DNA from: an uncultured Lachnospiraceae bacterium
GTDB lineage: Bacteria > Bacillota > Clostridia > Lachnospirales > Lachnospiraceae
Length of the DNA: 64,000 bases
Direction of reading: 5' to 3'
NCBI GenBank assembly: GCA_902778165.1
Contig: CACYWQ010000008.1
Location: 1 to 64,000, forward strand
Of the stretch, positions 19,181 to 28,849 are shown piece after piece (positions within the stretch are counted from its first letter, which is position 1; every line of letters begins with the position of its first letter). Both the position numbers and the translations under genes were made by a program. The notes under the pieces are model-generated. The model had not been told where the DNA came from. It saw only the letters and a list, made by a program, of their open reading frames with translations, and ran no database searches.

Positions 19181-20689
19181 ATGGGTAACTTAAAAAAAGC
19201 ACTGAATTACCTTAAGAAAAACGGAATAGAAGATACATTCTATGCCTCTGTAGAGAGGATAATGGACAGACAGGAGTACAGATTTGTGCCTGTATCCGAG
19301 GATGTACTTAAAAGTCAGAGTGAGCGTATATGGCCTAACCCTGTTATGTTCAGTATTGTTGTGCCTGCATATGAAACAGGCGAGAAATATTTAAGAGCCC
19401 TGATAGATTCCGTACTGAAGCAGACTTATAAGCATTTCGAACTGATAATTGCAGATGCTTCCCGCATGGCAAATGTAAGAAAGGTCTGTGAATCTTATAA
19501 CGATCACAGAATCAAATATATGCATTTGCCTGAGAATAAGGGAATAAGTGCCAATACCAATGCGGGACTCAGAACGGCAAACGGCGATTACGTAGGCTTA
19601 CTTGATCATGATGATCTGCTTACTCCGGATTGTCTGTATGAGTACGCTTCGCTTATTGATAAGCTTAAGACCGAGAAGGGCAGTGAATACGCTTTTATTT
19701 ATTCGGATGAAGATAAGTGTGATTCGGACGGCTCTAAGTTCTTTGAGCCTAACTATAAGCCCGGTTTTAATCCGGATCTGTTGCTTACCAACAATTATAT
19801 ATGCCATTTCTTAGTGATGAAGACATCACTTATCAAAAGTCTTATGCTTCGAAGCTCTTATGACGGAGCGCAGGATCATGACCTTATTCTAAGGGCATAT
19901 GCGGCTACGTGTGAGACTTCCGATGACAATCCCTTGGAATACGGACATATATCGAGAATACTCTATCATTGGCGGTGCCATAATGCGTCAACGGCAGCCA
20001 ATCCGCAGAGTAAGACCTACGCATATGAGGCAGGCAGAAGAGCTGTTGCGGATTATCTTAAGTGTGCGGGAATAGCTGCAGATGTTAAGATGACCAAGCA
20101 TAACGGCTTCTTCAGAATAGACTACAGGGATGAACTTATATATCCTAAGAACGGCCCTATAGTAGACAGAAGGGATAAGCTTAAGAGCACAGACAGAGGC
20201 CTTATTGCATATAATACATTTCTTAACAGATATGATGTGGGAGCGCTGGGAGGTCCGCTTGTACGCGATAATAAGGTAATAGGCGGAATAATGGATTCGA
20301 CCAAGACCTGTATATATGACGGATTAAATGTACATTTCAGCGGATATATGCACAGAGCATCTCTTCAACAGGATGCATTGTATCTTGATATACGTAATGT
20401 GATGGTTGTGGATGATCTTGCAGGGCTTGTAATTAAGGTTGCAAGAGATGAACGCAATATACATTTATTTAACCGTGAATTAATTAATGAACTTGAGCAA
20501 CAGATACGGGATAATGAGATTAACTCGCCATATGTGGATGTTTCCGCATATCTTGCAAATGTCACATATGATGAAGTGGATTATCTTAATGCCGGTGTTG
20601 ATATAAGCAGGGAAGTAACTTTTGAGGGTTATCTTAATCTGTATGATCCGAAGTTTGTTCGTATTATGGAAGATAACGCACAGAAATGA
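19181..20689 (+). CDS. GT2 glycosyltransferase with truncated second module
   Basis: 502 residues. A full GT2 domain begins near residue 57 (FSIVVPAYETG) with LLDHDDLL as its DxD site and SYDGAQDHDLILRA on the acceptor side. After about residue 315 the sequence follows the second domain of the enzyme at 15452 only in part: FRIDYRDE, then a jump to VGALGGPLV (about 353) and IGGIMDST. The donor-binding half and NNDT motif are absent. This is a probable single-activity enzyme derived from a two-domain ancestor. It starts 16 bases after the mutase, with no strong ribosome site. Confidence 0.87.
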   Translation: MGNLKKALNYLKKNGIEDTFYASVERIMDRQEYRFVPVSEDVLKSQSERIWPNPVMFSIVVPAYETGEKYLRALIDSVLKQTYKHFELIIADASRMANVRKVCESYNDHRIKYMHLPENKGISANTNAGLRTANGDYVGLLDHDDLLTPDCLYEYASLIDKLKTEKGSEYAFIYSDEDKCDSDGSKFFEPNYKPGFNPDLLLTNNYICHFLVMKTSLIKSLMLRSSYDGAQDHDLILRAYAATCETSDDNPLEYGHISRILYHWRCHNASTAANPQSKTYAYEAGRRAVADYLKCAGIAADVKMTKHNGFFRIDYRDELIYPKNGPIVDRRDKLKSTDRGLIAYNTFLNRYDVGALGGPLVRDNKVIGGIMDSTKTCIYDGLNVHFSGYMHRASLQQDALYLDIRNVMVVDDLAGLVIKVARDERNIHLFNRELINELEQQIRDNEINSPYVDVSAYLANVTYDEVDYLNAGVDISREVTFEGYLNLYDPKFVRIMEDNAQK

Positions 20690-20698
20690 GGAATTGAT

Positions 20699-21661
20699 AT
20701 GAGGACGACCGTAGTCATCCCCAATTACAACGGAATAGAGTATCTGAAGGCATGTCTTAACAGCCTGCATAAAACAGAGGATGTCCCCTATAAGATAATC
20801 GTCGTTGATGACGGCTCTTCTGACGAAAGCGTGCAGTATGTTAAGGACAGGTACCCTGATGTTAGCCTAATTATTCATGATATCAATAAGGGATTTGCTG
20901 CATCCGTTAATTCGGGTATTACGGCTTCTGATACGGAATATGTACTGCTCCTTAATAACGATACGGTTATAGAGGAGCATTTTGTCGATAATATGCAGAA
21001 AGCTTTGGATGACGATGATAAGATATTCTCGGCCTCTGCCAAGATGCTTAAGATGAACGACCCGGATATGGTGGACGGGGCAGGAGACTATTATTGTGCA
21101 TTAGGTTGGGCCTATGCACACGGCAAGGATAAGAGAGCCGTAACGGTAAGTAAACCAAGGAAAATATTCAGTTCCTGTGCAGGTGCCGCAATTTACAGAA
21201 GAGAGCTTTTGATCAAACTCGGAATGTTTGATGAAAGGCACTTTGCTTATCTTGAGGATGTTGATGTGGGATATAAGGCAAATATAGCGGGATATTATAA
21301 TGTCTATGTGCCTGAAGCGGTTGTATTGCATGCAGGAAGCGGATCGTCAGGTTCAAGATACAATGAGTTTAAGGTAAGATTAAGCAGCAGAAACAGCACA
21401 TATTTAATATGCAAGAATATGCCGCTTATACAGCAGCTTATTAATCTGCCCTTTATGATTATTGGATTCGGTATTAAGCTTCTGTTCTTCTTATCCAAGG
21501 GATACGGGCTTATATATCTTAGAGGTCTGTTTGCCGGAATTAAGATGGGATATGACAAAGAAGGCAGAGCAAAGAAGGTAAGATTTACCCCGGCTAATAT
21601 CGGTAGTTATATACGGATTCAATTGCAATTATGGCTTAATATTCTGCGAAGATTCATGTAG
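20699..21661 (+). CDS. GT2 glycosyltransferase (rhamnosyltransferase-like)
   Basis: 320 residues. GT2 fold from the N-terminus: TVVIPNYNGIEYL, VDDGSSD, LLNNDTVIEEH (DxD site) and FAYLEDVDVGYKA with HAGSGSSG on the acceptor side. The pattern is close to WbbL/RfbF-type rhamnosyltransferases. A hydrophobic C-terminal stretch (about residues 245-275) suggests membrane association. GAGGAA precedes ATG 20699, 9 bases after the previous stop. The donor is inferred as a dTDP-6-deoxyhexose from the rml genes. Confidence 0.9.
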   Translation: MRTTVVIPNYNGIEYLKACLNSLHKTEDVPYKIIVVDDGSSDESVQYVKDRYPDVSLIIHDINKGFAASVNSGITASDTEYVLLLNNDTVIEEHFVDNMQKALDDDDKIFSASAKMLKMNDPDMVDGAGDYYCALGWAYAHGKDKRAVTVSKPRKIFSSCAGAAIYRRELLIKLGMFDERHFAYLEDVDVGYKANIAGYYNVYVPEAVVLHAGSGSSGSRYNEFKVRLSSRNSTYLICKNMPLIQQLINLPFMIIGFGIKLLFFLSKGYGLIYLRGLFAGIKMGYDKEGRAKKVRFTPANIGSYIRIQLQLWLNILRRFM

Positions 21662-21690
21662 TTGTGCTTTTGTTCCGATTATTGTAAAAT
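21662..21690 (+). promoter_or_regulatory. Internal promoter before the sugar-phosphate transferase
   Basis: TTGTGC (21662-21667), 17 bases and TAAAAT (21685-21690) give a plausible SigA promoter in the 76-base gap between two genes. It could drive the lipid-linked start enzyme, LCP gene and downstream genes separately from the upstream operon. Confidence 0.4.
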
Positions 21691-21737
21691 ACATAAGATA
21701 ATGGGCTGTTTTGTGCCTATATAGCAGGATAAATGCG

Positions 21738-23141
21738 ATGATTAAAGATAATCAGAAATATTTCAACAGATTACAGGTACTGTTGGATGCGGTAGTGATT
21801 GCCGGCTCTTATCTGCTGTCATGGTGGCTTAAATTCGAGGGGCCATTGGCGGATACCAATGCCGGTGCATATACGATGCAGTTCTATTTCTCGGCACTAT
21901 ATTTCTTAGTGCCGGGTTATCTTGTGCTCTATTATCTTAACAATATGTATACGCCTAAGCGTACACGAAGGATAGAGACGGAGATAACGCAGGTATTTGC
22001 TTCAAATCTTGCGGGTGCATTTGTATTCTTAGTCTGCATCGCGGTATTTAAGATAAGTGATTTCTCCAGAGGATTGATCGGTATATATTCGGCAATCTGC
22101 GCTTTCTTATTGATATTTGAGAGACTGATAATCAGATGGGTATTAAGTCATATAAGGAGAAGGGGTTATAACATCAAGCATATTCTTCTTATAGGTTATT
22201 CAAGAGCGGCTGAAGAATATATAAGTCGAATCAAAGCCAATCCCCAGTGGGGATATGTGGTAAGAGGAATCTTGGATGATAAGGTTCCCAGAGGCACCTT
22301 ATATAAGGGAGTTAAAGTAATAGGCGGAATTGATAATCTGGCAATGATTCTGCCGGTAAGTGATCTTGATGAGATTGCGGTTACGTTATCCTTATCAGAT
22401 TATGACAGACTTGAGGAATTGGTGGGGATGTGTGAGAAATCCGGTGTTCATACCAAGTTTATCCCGGATTATAACAGCTTAATTCCCAACAAACCTTACA
22501 CGGAAGATCTTAACGGACTACCCGTAATCAATATAAGATATATACCGCTTACCAATACGTTTAATGCCATTGTTAAGCGATTGTTTGATATCGTAAGTTC
22601 GCTTATCGGTATAGTCATTCTTTCGCCTTTCCTAATAATTGTGGCAATTATTATCAAGTTTACAAGCAAGGGGCCTGTGATATTTAAACAGGAAAGAGTC
22701 GGACTTCACAATAAGCCGTTTAATATGTACAAATTCAGAACGATGTATGTTCAGGATTCGGATGAGGAAGTCAAGGCATGGACTATTAAGGATGATCCCA
22801 GAGTAACGAAGGTGGGTAAGTTCTTCAGACGTACCAGTATTGATGAACTGCCGCAGTTGTTCAATATACTTAAGGGTGATATGAGCGTTGTGGGTCCAAG
22901 ACCCGAGCGACCTCAGTTTGTTGAGAAATTCAGAGAAGAGATTCCGAGATATATGATCAAGCACCAAGTAAGACCGGGTCTTACGGGATGGGCACAGATT
23001 AACGGGTTCAGAGGAGATACTTCGATACGTAAACGTATTGATTATGATATCTACTATATTGAGAACTGGTCATTCGGCTTCGATATCAAGATTATATTCT
23101 TAACGATATTCAGAGGCTTTATAAATGAGAATGCATATTAG
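21738..23141 (+). CDS. Polyprenyl-phosphate sugar-1-phosphate transferase
   Basis: About 467 residues. The N-terminal half has four to five membrane segments and a CoA-binding-like Rossmann domain (HILLIGYSRAAEEYI). The C-terminal half is the bacterial sugar transferase domain: KRLFDIVSSLIGI, a membrane-dipping helix, FKQERVGLHNKPF, KFRTMY and VGPRPERPQF. It transfers a sugar-1-phosphate onto undecaprenyl phosphate to start the chain (WbaP/EpsE-like). I chose ATG 21738 because the open TTG at 21711 has no ribosome site. It is the best candidate initiating enzyme for the locus. Confidence 0.92.
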   Translation: MIKDNQKYFNRLQVLLDAVVIAGSYLLSWWLKFEGPLADTNAGAYTMQFYFSALYFLVPGYLVLYYLNNMYTPKRTRRIETEITQVFASNLAGAFVFLVCIAVFKISDFSRGLIGIYSAICAFLLIFERLIIRWVLSHIRRRGYNIKHILLIGYSRAAEEYISRIKANPQWGYVVRGILDDKVPRGTLYKGVKVIGGIDNLAMILPVSDLDEIAVTLSLSDYDRLEELVGMCEKSGVHTKFIPDYNSLIPNKPYTEDLNGLPVINIRYIPLTNTFNAIVKRLFDIVSSLIGIVILSPFLIIVAIIIKFTSKGPVIFKQERVGLHNKPFNMYKFRTMYVQDSDEEVKAWTIKDDPRVTKVGKFFRRTSIDELPQLFNILKGDMSVVGPRPERPQFVEKFREEIPRYMIKHQVRPGLTGWAQINGFRGDTSIRKRIDYDIYYIENWSFGFDIKIIFLTIFRGFINENAY

Positions 23142-23162
23142 ACAGACAGGAGATTATGAGAA

Positions 23163-24362
23163 ATGTCCGGTAACACACGTAGAAGAGACAGAGCAGATCG
23201 TTATTACGAAGATGATTACGATTATGAATACGAAGAGAGGAGAGCAAGAAGCAAATCGCGTTCTTCACACTCTGCTTCTGCTAAGAAGCGCGCTGCGATG
23301 GAGGCTAAGAAGAGAGCCAAGAAGCGTCGCAGAGTAGTGCTTCTTATAGCAGAGATAATTGTACTTGCAGGCCTTGTAGGCCTTGTATGGTTTGTTAAGC
23401 AGGGTACATCGATTCAGAAGGTTACGATTAATGAAGAAGATATCGTAATAAATGAGACTGTTGCAAGCAGCGAGACGCTTAAAGGATATAAAAATATCGC
23501 ATTGTTTGGCGTGGATGCAAGAGATAAGTCACTTGGTAAGGGTAATCGTTCCGATACGATCATCATTGCTTCCATTAACGAGGATACAGGCGAGGTAAGA
23601 CTCTGTTCCGTATTCAGAGATACTTATCTTAACTTAGGCAACGATACATACAATAAGTGTAATGCGGCATATGCCAAGGGAGGTCCCGAGCAGGCCATCA
23701 ACATGCTTAACATGAACCTTGATCTTAACATTACGGACTATGTAACGGTAGGATTTACAGGCCTTGCCAAGATTGTCGATGCACTCGGCGGTATTACGAT
23801 AGACGTACAGGAGAACGAAATACCGCATCTTAATAACTACCAGATATCGATGGTTGGTAAATCCGATGATGATAAGGTGTTCTATGCAACCGAAGGTAAG
23901 GATTATATAGCTGTTACTTCACCGGGAGTCCAGAAATTAAACGGCCTCCAGGCAACGGCATACTGCAGAATCAGATATGTCGGTGATGACTTTGAACGTG
24001 CAGCAAGACAGAGAAGAGTAATAACACAGTGTGTTGATATAGCCAAATCATCAAGCCCCAAGGAACTGGCGGCAGCTTATGACGGAATCAAGGATTATGT
24101 ATCAACTTCGCTTGATCCCGATGAGATAGTAGATCTTATGGGTAAGATCGGAAGATACCAGATTACGGCGGATGACGGATTCCCGTTTGAGTCAAACAGA
24201 GCCACGGGTAAGGTGGGTTCCAAGGGTTCATGCGTAATTCCGGCTAATCTGGAACAGAATGTAGTATTGTTACAGAAGTTCTTATTCGATGATGACAGCT
24301 ACGTACCTTCGACAGAGGTGCAGAATTACAGCGCCAAGGTATCATCGGATACGGGATATTAG
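23163..24362 (+). CDS. LytR-CpsA-Psr (LCP) family glycopolymer attachment protein
   Basis: 399 residues: an Arg/Lys/Tyr-rich cytoplasmic tail (1-58), one membrane segment (about 59-80) and an LCP domain (about 115-310) with the conserved Arg/Asp pattern GVDARD...RSDTIII...SVFRDTYL and CRIRYVGDDFERAARQRRV. LCP enzymes move lipid-linked polymers onto peptidoglycan outside the membrane. Its place after the priming transferase fits final attachment of the polymer made here. CAGGAG precedes ATG 23163. The last ~90 residues are unassigned. Confidence 0.93.
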   Translation: MSGNTRRRDRADRYYEDDYDYEYEERRARSKSRSSHSASAKKRAAMEAKKRAKKRRRVVLLIAEIIVLAGLVGLVWFVKQGTSIQKVTINEEDIVINETVASSETLKGYKNIALFGVDARDKSLGKGNRSDTIIIASINEDTGEVRLCSVFRDTYLNLGNDTYNKCNAAYAKGGPEQAINMLNMNLDLNITDYVTVGFTGLAKIVDALGGITIDVQENEIPHLNNYQISMVGKSDDDKVFYATEGKDYIAVTSPGVQKLNGLQATAYCRIRYVGDDFERAARQRRVITQCVDIAKSSSPKELAAAYDGIKDYVSTSLDPDEIVDLMGKIGRYQITADDGFPFESNRATGKVGSKGSCVIPANLEQNVVLLQKFLFDDDSYVPSTEVQNYSAKVSSDTGY

Positions 24363-24363
24363 A

Positions 24364-25320
24364 ATGCAGGATTATACAATTGATGTAATAATTCCAACAT
24401 ATAAGCCGGGCAGTGAACTGTTAAGCACCATAGATATGCTTAATAAGCAGACGGTTAAACCCAATAAGATCATAATCGTTGATTCTCTGCCTGATTCCAA
24501 GGCCGGTACGGAAGATATTAAAACGGCCGAGACTTTGCTTGCGGATAGATTAAGCGAATATAAAGTTCCCATTATGATCTATAGCATAGATAAGGGACAG
24601 TTCGACCACGGCGGGACGAGAAATCAGGGGGTAGAACACTCAGATTCTCGCGTTTTTATCTGTATGACACAGGATGCAATTCCTGCTAATGACGATTTCG
24701 TTGAAGCGCTTATCTCACCACTTGCGGATAAGCAGGTAGCGGTAAGTTATGCAAGGCAGCTTGCCAAGGAAGACAGCAGCATAGAAGAGCAGGTGGCAAG
24801 GGCATTTAATTATCCCGAAGCTTCATGTATTAAGGATGCATCTGATTTAGGCAGGCTGGGTATTAAGACGTATTTCTGCTCCAATGTAAGTTGTGCATAT
24901 AATGCGGAAATATTTGCAAATCTTGGCGGGTTTATTGATAAGACGATATTTAACGAAGACATGATATATGCTGCCAAGGCAGTTAAGGCGGGGTATAAGA
25001 TATCATATACGGCGAAAGCTATGGTGTATCATTCGCATAATTACACGCCGAGGCAGCAGTTTAGACGTAATGTTGATATAGGCGTGTCACAGGCGCAACA
25101 TCCTGAAGTATTTGACGGACTGTCTTCGGAATCTGAAGGTAAGAAGCTTGTGATGATGACGATGAAACGCCTTGTAAGTGAGGGAAGGATTCTTCGGATT
25201 CCGGGCTTTATTTGGATGATAGTTAACCGCTATGCGGGATTTTTGATAGGGAAGCATTATAAGCGCTTCCCCATAAGTTTTATTAAGAAAGTATCCATGA
25301 ATCCGGGTTATTTCGGATAA
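24364..25320 (+). CDS. GT2 glycosyltransferase (rhamnosyltransferase-like)
   Basis: About 318 residues. IIPTYKPGSELL, IVDSLPDSKAG, DHGGTRNQGVEHS and FNEDMIYAAKAVKAGY are typical of GT2 rhamnosyltransferases that extend surface polymers. ATG 24364 lies one base after the LCP stop; the frame is open further upstream to 24289 but that part only overlaps the LCP gene and is not family-like. A hydrophobic patch near residue 285 may touch the membrane. It closes the polysaccharide locus just before glmS. Confidence 0.9.
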   Translation: MQDYTIDVIIPTYKPGSELLSTIDMLNKQTVKPNKIIIVDSLPDSKAGTEDIKTAETLLADRLSEYKVPIMIYSIDKGQFDHGGTRNQGVEHSDSRVFICMTQDAIPANDDFVEALISPLADKQVAVSYARQLAKEDSSIEEQVARAFNYPEASCIKDASDLGRLGIKTYFCSNVSCAYNAEIFANLGGFIDKTIFNEDMIYAAKAVKAGYKISYTAKAMVYHSHNYTPRQQFRRNVDIGVSQAQHPEVFDGLSSESEGKKLVMMTMKRLVSEGRILRIPGFIWMIVNRYAGFLIGKHYKRFPISFIKKVSMNPGYFG

Positions 25321-25338
25321 GAAAGGAACAGGGAAATT

Positions 25339-27210
25339 ATGTGCGGAATAGTAGGTTATATTGGTAATAAGCAGGCTGCCCCTATATTGCTTGAGGGCTT
25401 ATCCAAGCTTGAATACAGAGGATATGATTCTGCAGGACTTGCTGTCAGAGACGGTGAGAACGAAGCGGTTGTTGTCAAGGAAGTCGGCAAGCTTGTTAAT
25501 CTCTATAATAAGACAAATGGCGGAGATGCACTTAAGGGAACTTGCGGTATCGGTCATACAAGGTGGGCCACTCACGGAGCTCCCAGCATTACCAATGCGC
25601 ATCCTCACGTAAGCGGTAACTGCACGGGCTCGGGTTCGGGAAATGTTGAGTCTGAGGTTGTCGGTGTTCATAACGGAATCATCGAAAACTTCCAGGAGCT
25701 TAAAGAGAAATTAAGCAAGCATGATTATGCTTTCTATTCAGATACTGATACTGAGATATTGATCAAGCTTGTGGATTACTATTATAAGAAATATCAGATG
25801 GGTCCCATAGATGCCATAGCCAAGACACTTGTCAGAGTGCGTGGCTCCTATGCCCTTGAAGTAATGTTTAAGGATCATCCGGGTGAGATCTATGTTGCAA
25901 GAAAGCAGTCACCCATGATCATCGGTGTTGAGGGTAATGAATCATTCATTGCTTCCGATGTTCCTGCCATCCTTAAGTATACAAGAGACGTATATTATAT
26001 CGAAGATATGGAAATGGCCAGAATTAAGGCCGGTGATGTTACTTTCTTTAATATCGACGGAGATGAAGTCAAGAAGGAAATCACTACTGTAACATTCTCC
26101 GCAGAAGCTGCAGAGAAGGGCGGTTATGAGCACTTCATGATGAAGGAGATTCACGAACAGCCTAAGGCAGTTGCGGATACCATAAGTAAGTATGTTGTAA
26201 ATAACAAGATTAACTTCTCGGAAGTCGGAATAAGTGATGAGGATATTAAGGCTACATCGCAGATATATATTATTGCCTGCGGTTCAGCTTGGCATGTGGG
26301 AATGGATGCTCAGTATGTTATAGAAGATCTTGCGGGAATACCCGTAAGAGTCGAACTAGCATCTGAGTTCAGATACAGAACGATGTCGCTTGATCCTAAT
26401 GCCTTGGCTGTGGTTATATCTCAGTCGGGAGAGACTGCTGATTCGCTAGCAGCACTCAGAATGGCTAAGGAGAAGGGACTTAAGACTCTTGCCATCGTAA
26501 ATGTTGTGGGTTCATCAATTGCCAGAGAAGCAGACCATGTAATGTATACAATAGCAGGACCTGAGATATCGGTTGCAACAACAAAGGCCTACAGCTGCCA
26601 GCTTATATGCGGATATCTTATGGCCCTTAAATTCGCTGAGGTAAGAGGAACCATTAAGGATAATAAGGCATTAGAGAATTATGTTGCCGAGATATTAAGT
26701 ATCCCCGATAAGATTGAGAAGATATTGGAAGAGAAAGAGAGAATTCAGTGGTTTGCGGCCAAGTATTCCAATGCTCATGATATCTTCTTTATCGGAAGAG
26801 GCATAGACTATGCTATTTCTCTTGAGGGAAGCCTTAAGATGAAGGAGATAAGTTATATCCACTCTGAGGCATATGCGGCAGGAGAACTTAAGCACGGTAC
26901 GATCTCACTTATAGAGAATGGAACCCTGGTAATCGGCGTTCTTACGCAGCCTGATCTATATGAGAAGACTGTTTCCAATATGGTGGAGTGTAAGAGTCGA
27001 GGCGCTTATCTTATGGGCCTTACAACATACGGAAGATATAATGTTGAAGATCAGTGTGATTTTACCGTATATATTCCCAAGGTTGATGAACATTTCGTCG
27101 GTTCCCTTGCCATAATTCCTCTTCAGTTGCTTGGATACTATACAAGTGTGGCCAAGGGCCTTGACGTTGATAAGCCGAGGAATCTGGCTAAGTCCGTTAC
27201 TGTTGAATAA
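25339..27210 (+). CDS. glmS: Glutamine-fructose-6-phosphate aminotransferase
   Basis: A 623-residue protein. It has Cys2 of the glutaminase domain (CGIVGYIGNKQA), the linker, and two SIS sugar-isomerase domains (IACGSAWHVG; SQSGETADSLA; IGRGIDYAISLEGSLKMKE; AYAAGELKHGTISLI). It makes glucosamine-6-phosphate, the entry to UDP-GlcNAc and peptidoglycan. Only 18 bases separate it from the glycosyltransferase, so there is no room for a glmS ribozyme, and control must come from the upstream transcript or metabolite effects on the enzyme. No clear terminator follows. Confidence 0.97.
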   Translation: MCGIVGYIGNKQAAPILLEGLSKLEYRGYDSAGLAVRDGENEAVVVKEVGKLVNLYNKTNGGDALKGTCGIGHTRWATHGAPSITNAHPHVSGNCTGSGSGNVESEVVGVHNGIIENFQELKEKLSKHDYAFYSDTDTEILIKLVDYYYKKYQMGPIDAIAKTLVRVRGSYALEVMFKDHPGEIYVARKQSPMIIGVEGNESFIASDVPAILKYTRDVYYIEDMEMARIKAGDVTFFNIDGDEVKKEITTVTFSAEAAEKGGYEHFMMKEIHEQPKAVADTISKYVVNNKINFSEVGISDEDIKATSQIYIIACGSAWHVGMDAQYVIEDLAGIPVRVELASEFRYRTMSLDPNALAVVISQSGETADSLAALRMAKEKGLKTLAIVNVVGSSIAREADHVMYTIAGPEISVATTKAYSCQLICGYLMALKFAEVRGTIKDNKALENYVAEILSIPDKIEKILEEKERIQWFAAKYSNAHDIFFIGRGIDYAISLEGSLKMKEISYIHSEAYAAGELKHGTISLIENGTLVIGVLTQPDLYEKTVSNMVECKSRGAYLMGLTTYGRYNVEDQCDFTVYIPKVDEHFVGSLAIIPLQLLGYYTSVAKGLDVDKPRNLAKSVTVE

Positions 27211-27258
27211 TCCAAGATAGGTTTGGCAGATTTAAGGGATCGATTAAACATAAATTCT

Positions 27259-27300
27259 ACACAAACAGAACACAATTTGGACACAAATTAGGATTATATT
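27259..27300 (+). promoter_or_regulatory. Three 11-bp-spaced repeats and -10 element upstream of htrA
   Basis: ACACAAA (27259), ACACAAT (27270) and ACACAAA (27281) start exactly 11 bases apart, and a TATATT -10-like hexamer lies at 27295-27300. No good -35 exists at the right distance; the repeats occupy its place. Same-face 11-bp direct repeats replacing a -35 box are typical of OmpR/PhoB-family response-regulator activation. HtrA genes in Firmicutes are often under such regulators (CssR). Confidence 0.5.
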
Positions 27301-27351
27301 GTTTCTCAGATACGGTGATATCGAATAATACCGATAAGGAGGAGAAACGTT

Positions 27352-28812
27352 ATGGAAGACAAGACAAACGAGCAAAGCGGAGTATATTCTTCAAGGCATT
27401 ATGACTATACGGGCAGTGTCGATAAGGCTACATATACAACCGGCAATGCATCGGAGAGTACATATTATACCAAACCTGATAATAAGGATACTTTCGGCAA
27501 GGATAAGCCCCGTAAGAACAAAGGCGGTGCAGGACGAGTATTCGGAAGGATATTTGCAACCCTTGGTTTGGGTATATTATTCGGGTTGGCAGCAGGCGTA
27601 ACGGCTTTTGTTCTGTATAAGACGGCTGGACCTGCAGGTGTGCTTGATGATAAGACTGCTGTGACACAGAGTGAAGATAAGGCAGATAAGGTCGGATCAT
27701 CAAATAAGAAGAAGGTTAAGGATGAAGAAGCCGATATAGCGGATATTCCGGGAGAGGCATTTATATCATCAGAGATTGAGTCGGATATGGATGATGCGGC
27801 TAAGATAATAGTTGCTGATGTATCCGATATGGTGGATCAGACGATGCCTTCAATCGTTTCGATTACCGGTAAATACATCGTAACGGGTCAGAGTTTCTGG
27901 GGTCAGACTTATTCTCAGGAAACAGAGGGTAGCGGCTCCGGAATCATAATTGCGCAGGATGATGCTAAACTCTATATCGCAACCAATAATCATGTGGTTG
28001 AAAACAGTGAGAAACTTCAGGTTCAGTTCATAGACGGTAATAAGGCCGACGCGACAATCAAAGGAACGGATGCCGATATGGACCTGGCCGTAATAATGGT
28101 TGATATAGATGATTTGGACAGCGAAACAAAGAATAAGATTAAAGTAGCGGATCTTGGCAATTCTGATGATATCAAACTCGGTGAGCCTGCGGTCGTAATT
28201 GGTAATTCGCTCGGATACGGTCAGACAGTAACATACGGTGTTATAAGTGCAGTGGATAGAACACTTGAGATGGATGACGGTACTGTATCCAAGGGCCTGA
28301 TTCAGACGGATGCGGCCATTAACCCCGGTAATTCCGGCGGTGCGCTTCTTAATGTCGCAGGCGAAGTAATAGGTATAAGTTCAAGTAAGATAGGCGGAGC
28401 CACTGTAGACGGTGTGGGATTTGCAATTCCTATTTCTTCTGCGGAGCCGATCTTAAGTGATATTGTTACAAGAACAGAGAAATCTAAGGTATCTGAGAAT
28501 AAGCAGGGATATTTGGGAATCGGCGGACAGACGGTTACCGAAGAAGTGGCCAATATGTACGGCATTCCCGAAGGAGTTCTGGTAAGACAGGTATATGAAG
28601 GCACAGGTGCTGAAGAGAGCGGTCTTGAACAGGGCGATGTAATAACCGCCATCGGTAATAAGAAAGTGAAATCAATGGAGGACCTTAGAGAGGAACTTCA
28701 GTATTATTCCAAGGATGAAGTGGTACAGGTGACAGTATCAAGATTGTCAGACGGTTTGTATAACGAGATGACACTCGATGTAAGACTTGTGGATAAGGAT
28801 GCATTGAATTGA
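27352..28812 (+). CDS. HtrA/DegP-like membrane-anchored serine protease
   Basis: 486 residues: a Tyr/Lys/Ser-rich cytoplasmic region (1-60), a membrane segment (about 64-88), an acidic linker, a trypsin-like domain and a C-terminal PDZ domain (about 385-480). The catalytic triad is His in NNHVVE, Asp in DMDLAVI and Ser in NPGNSGGALL. It degrades misfolded envelope proteins. AAGGAGGAG precedes ATG 27352. Repeats upstream suggest two-component control. It is followed after 37 bases by clpX and an lspA-like gene. Confidence 0.95.
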   Translation: MEDKTNEQSGVYSSRHYDYTGSVDKATYTTGNASESTYYTKPDNKDTFGKDKPRKNKGGAGRVFGRIFATLGLGILFGLAAGVTAFVLYKTAGPAGVLDDKTAVTQSEDKADKVGSSNKKKVKDEEADIADIPGEAFISSEIESDMDDAAKIIVADVSDMVDQTMPSIVSITGKYIVTGQSFWGQTYSQETEGSGSGIIIAQDDAKLYIATNNHVVENSEKLQVQFIDGNKADATIKGTDADMDLAVIMVDIDDLDSETKNKIKVADLGNSDDIKLGEPAVVIGNSLGYGQTVTYGVISAVDRTLEMDDGTVSKGLIQTDAAINPGNSGGALLNVAGEVIGISSSKIGGATVDGVGFAIPISSAEPILSDIVTRTEKSKVSENKQGYLGIGGQTVTEEVANMYGIPEGVLVRQVYEGTGAEESGLEQGDVITAIGNKKVKSMEDLREELQYYSKDEVVQVTVSRLSDGLYNEMTLDVRLVDKDALN

Positions 28813-28849
28813 TCCATATAAGGCTTAATGACAATAAGAAAGGTAAATA

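Noticed and set aside
24289..24363. N-terminal extension of the glycosyltransferase at 24364
   Set aside because: The extension only overlaps the LCP gene in another frame and lacks family character; ATG 24364 begins directly before the GT2 start.
25321..25338. Possible glmS ribozyme upstream of glmS
   Set aside because: Only 18 bases separate the genes, far too short for the ribozyme, and no part of its core is seen.
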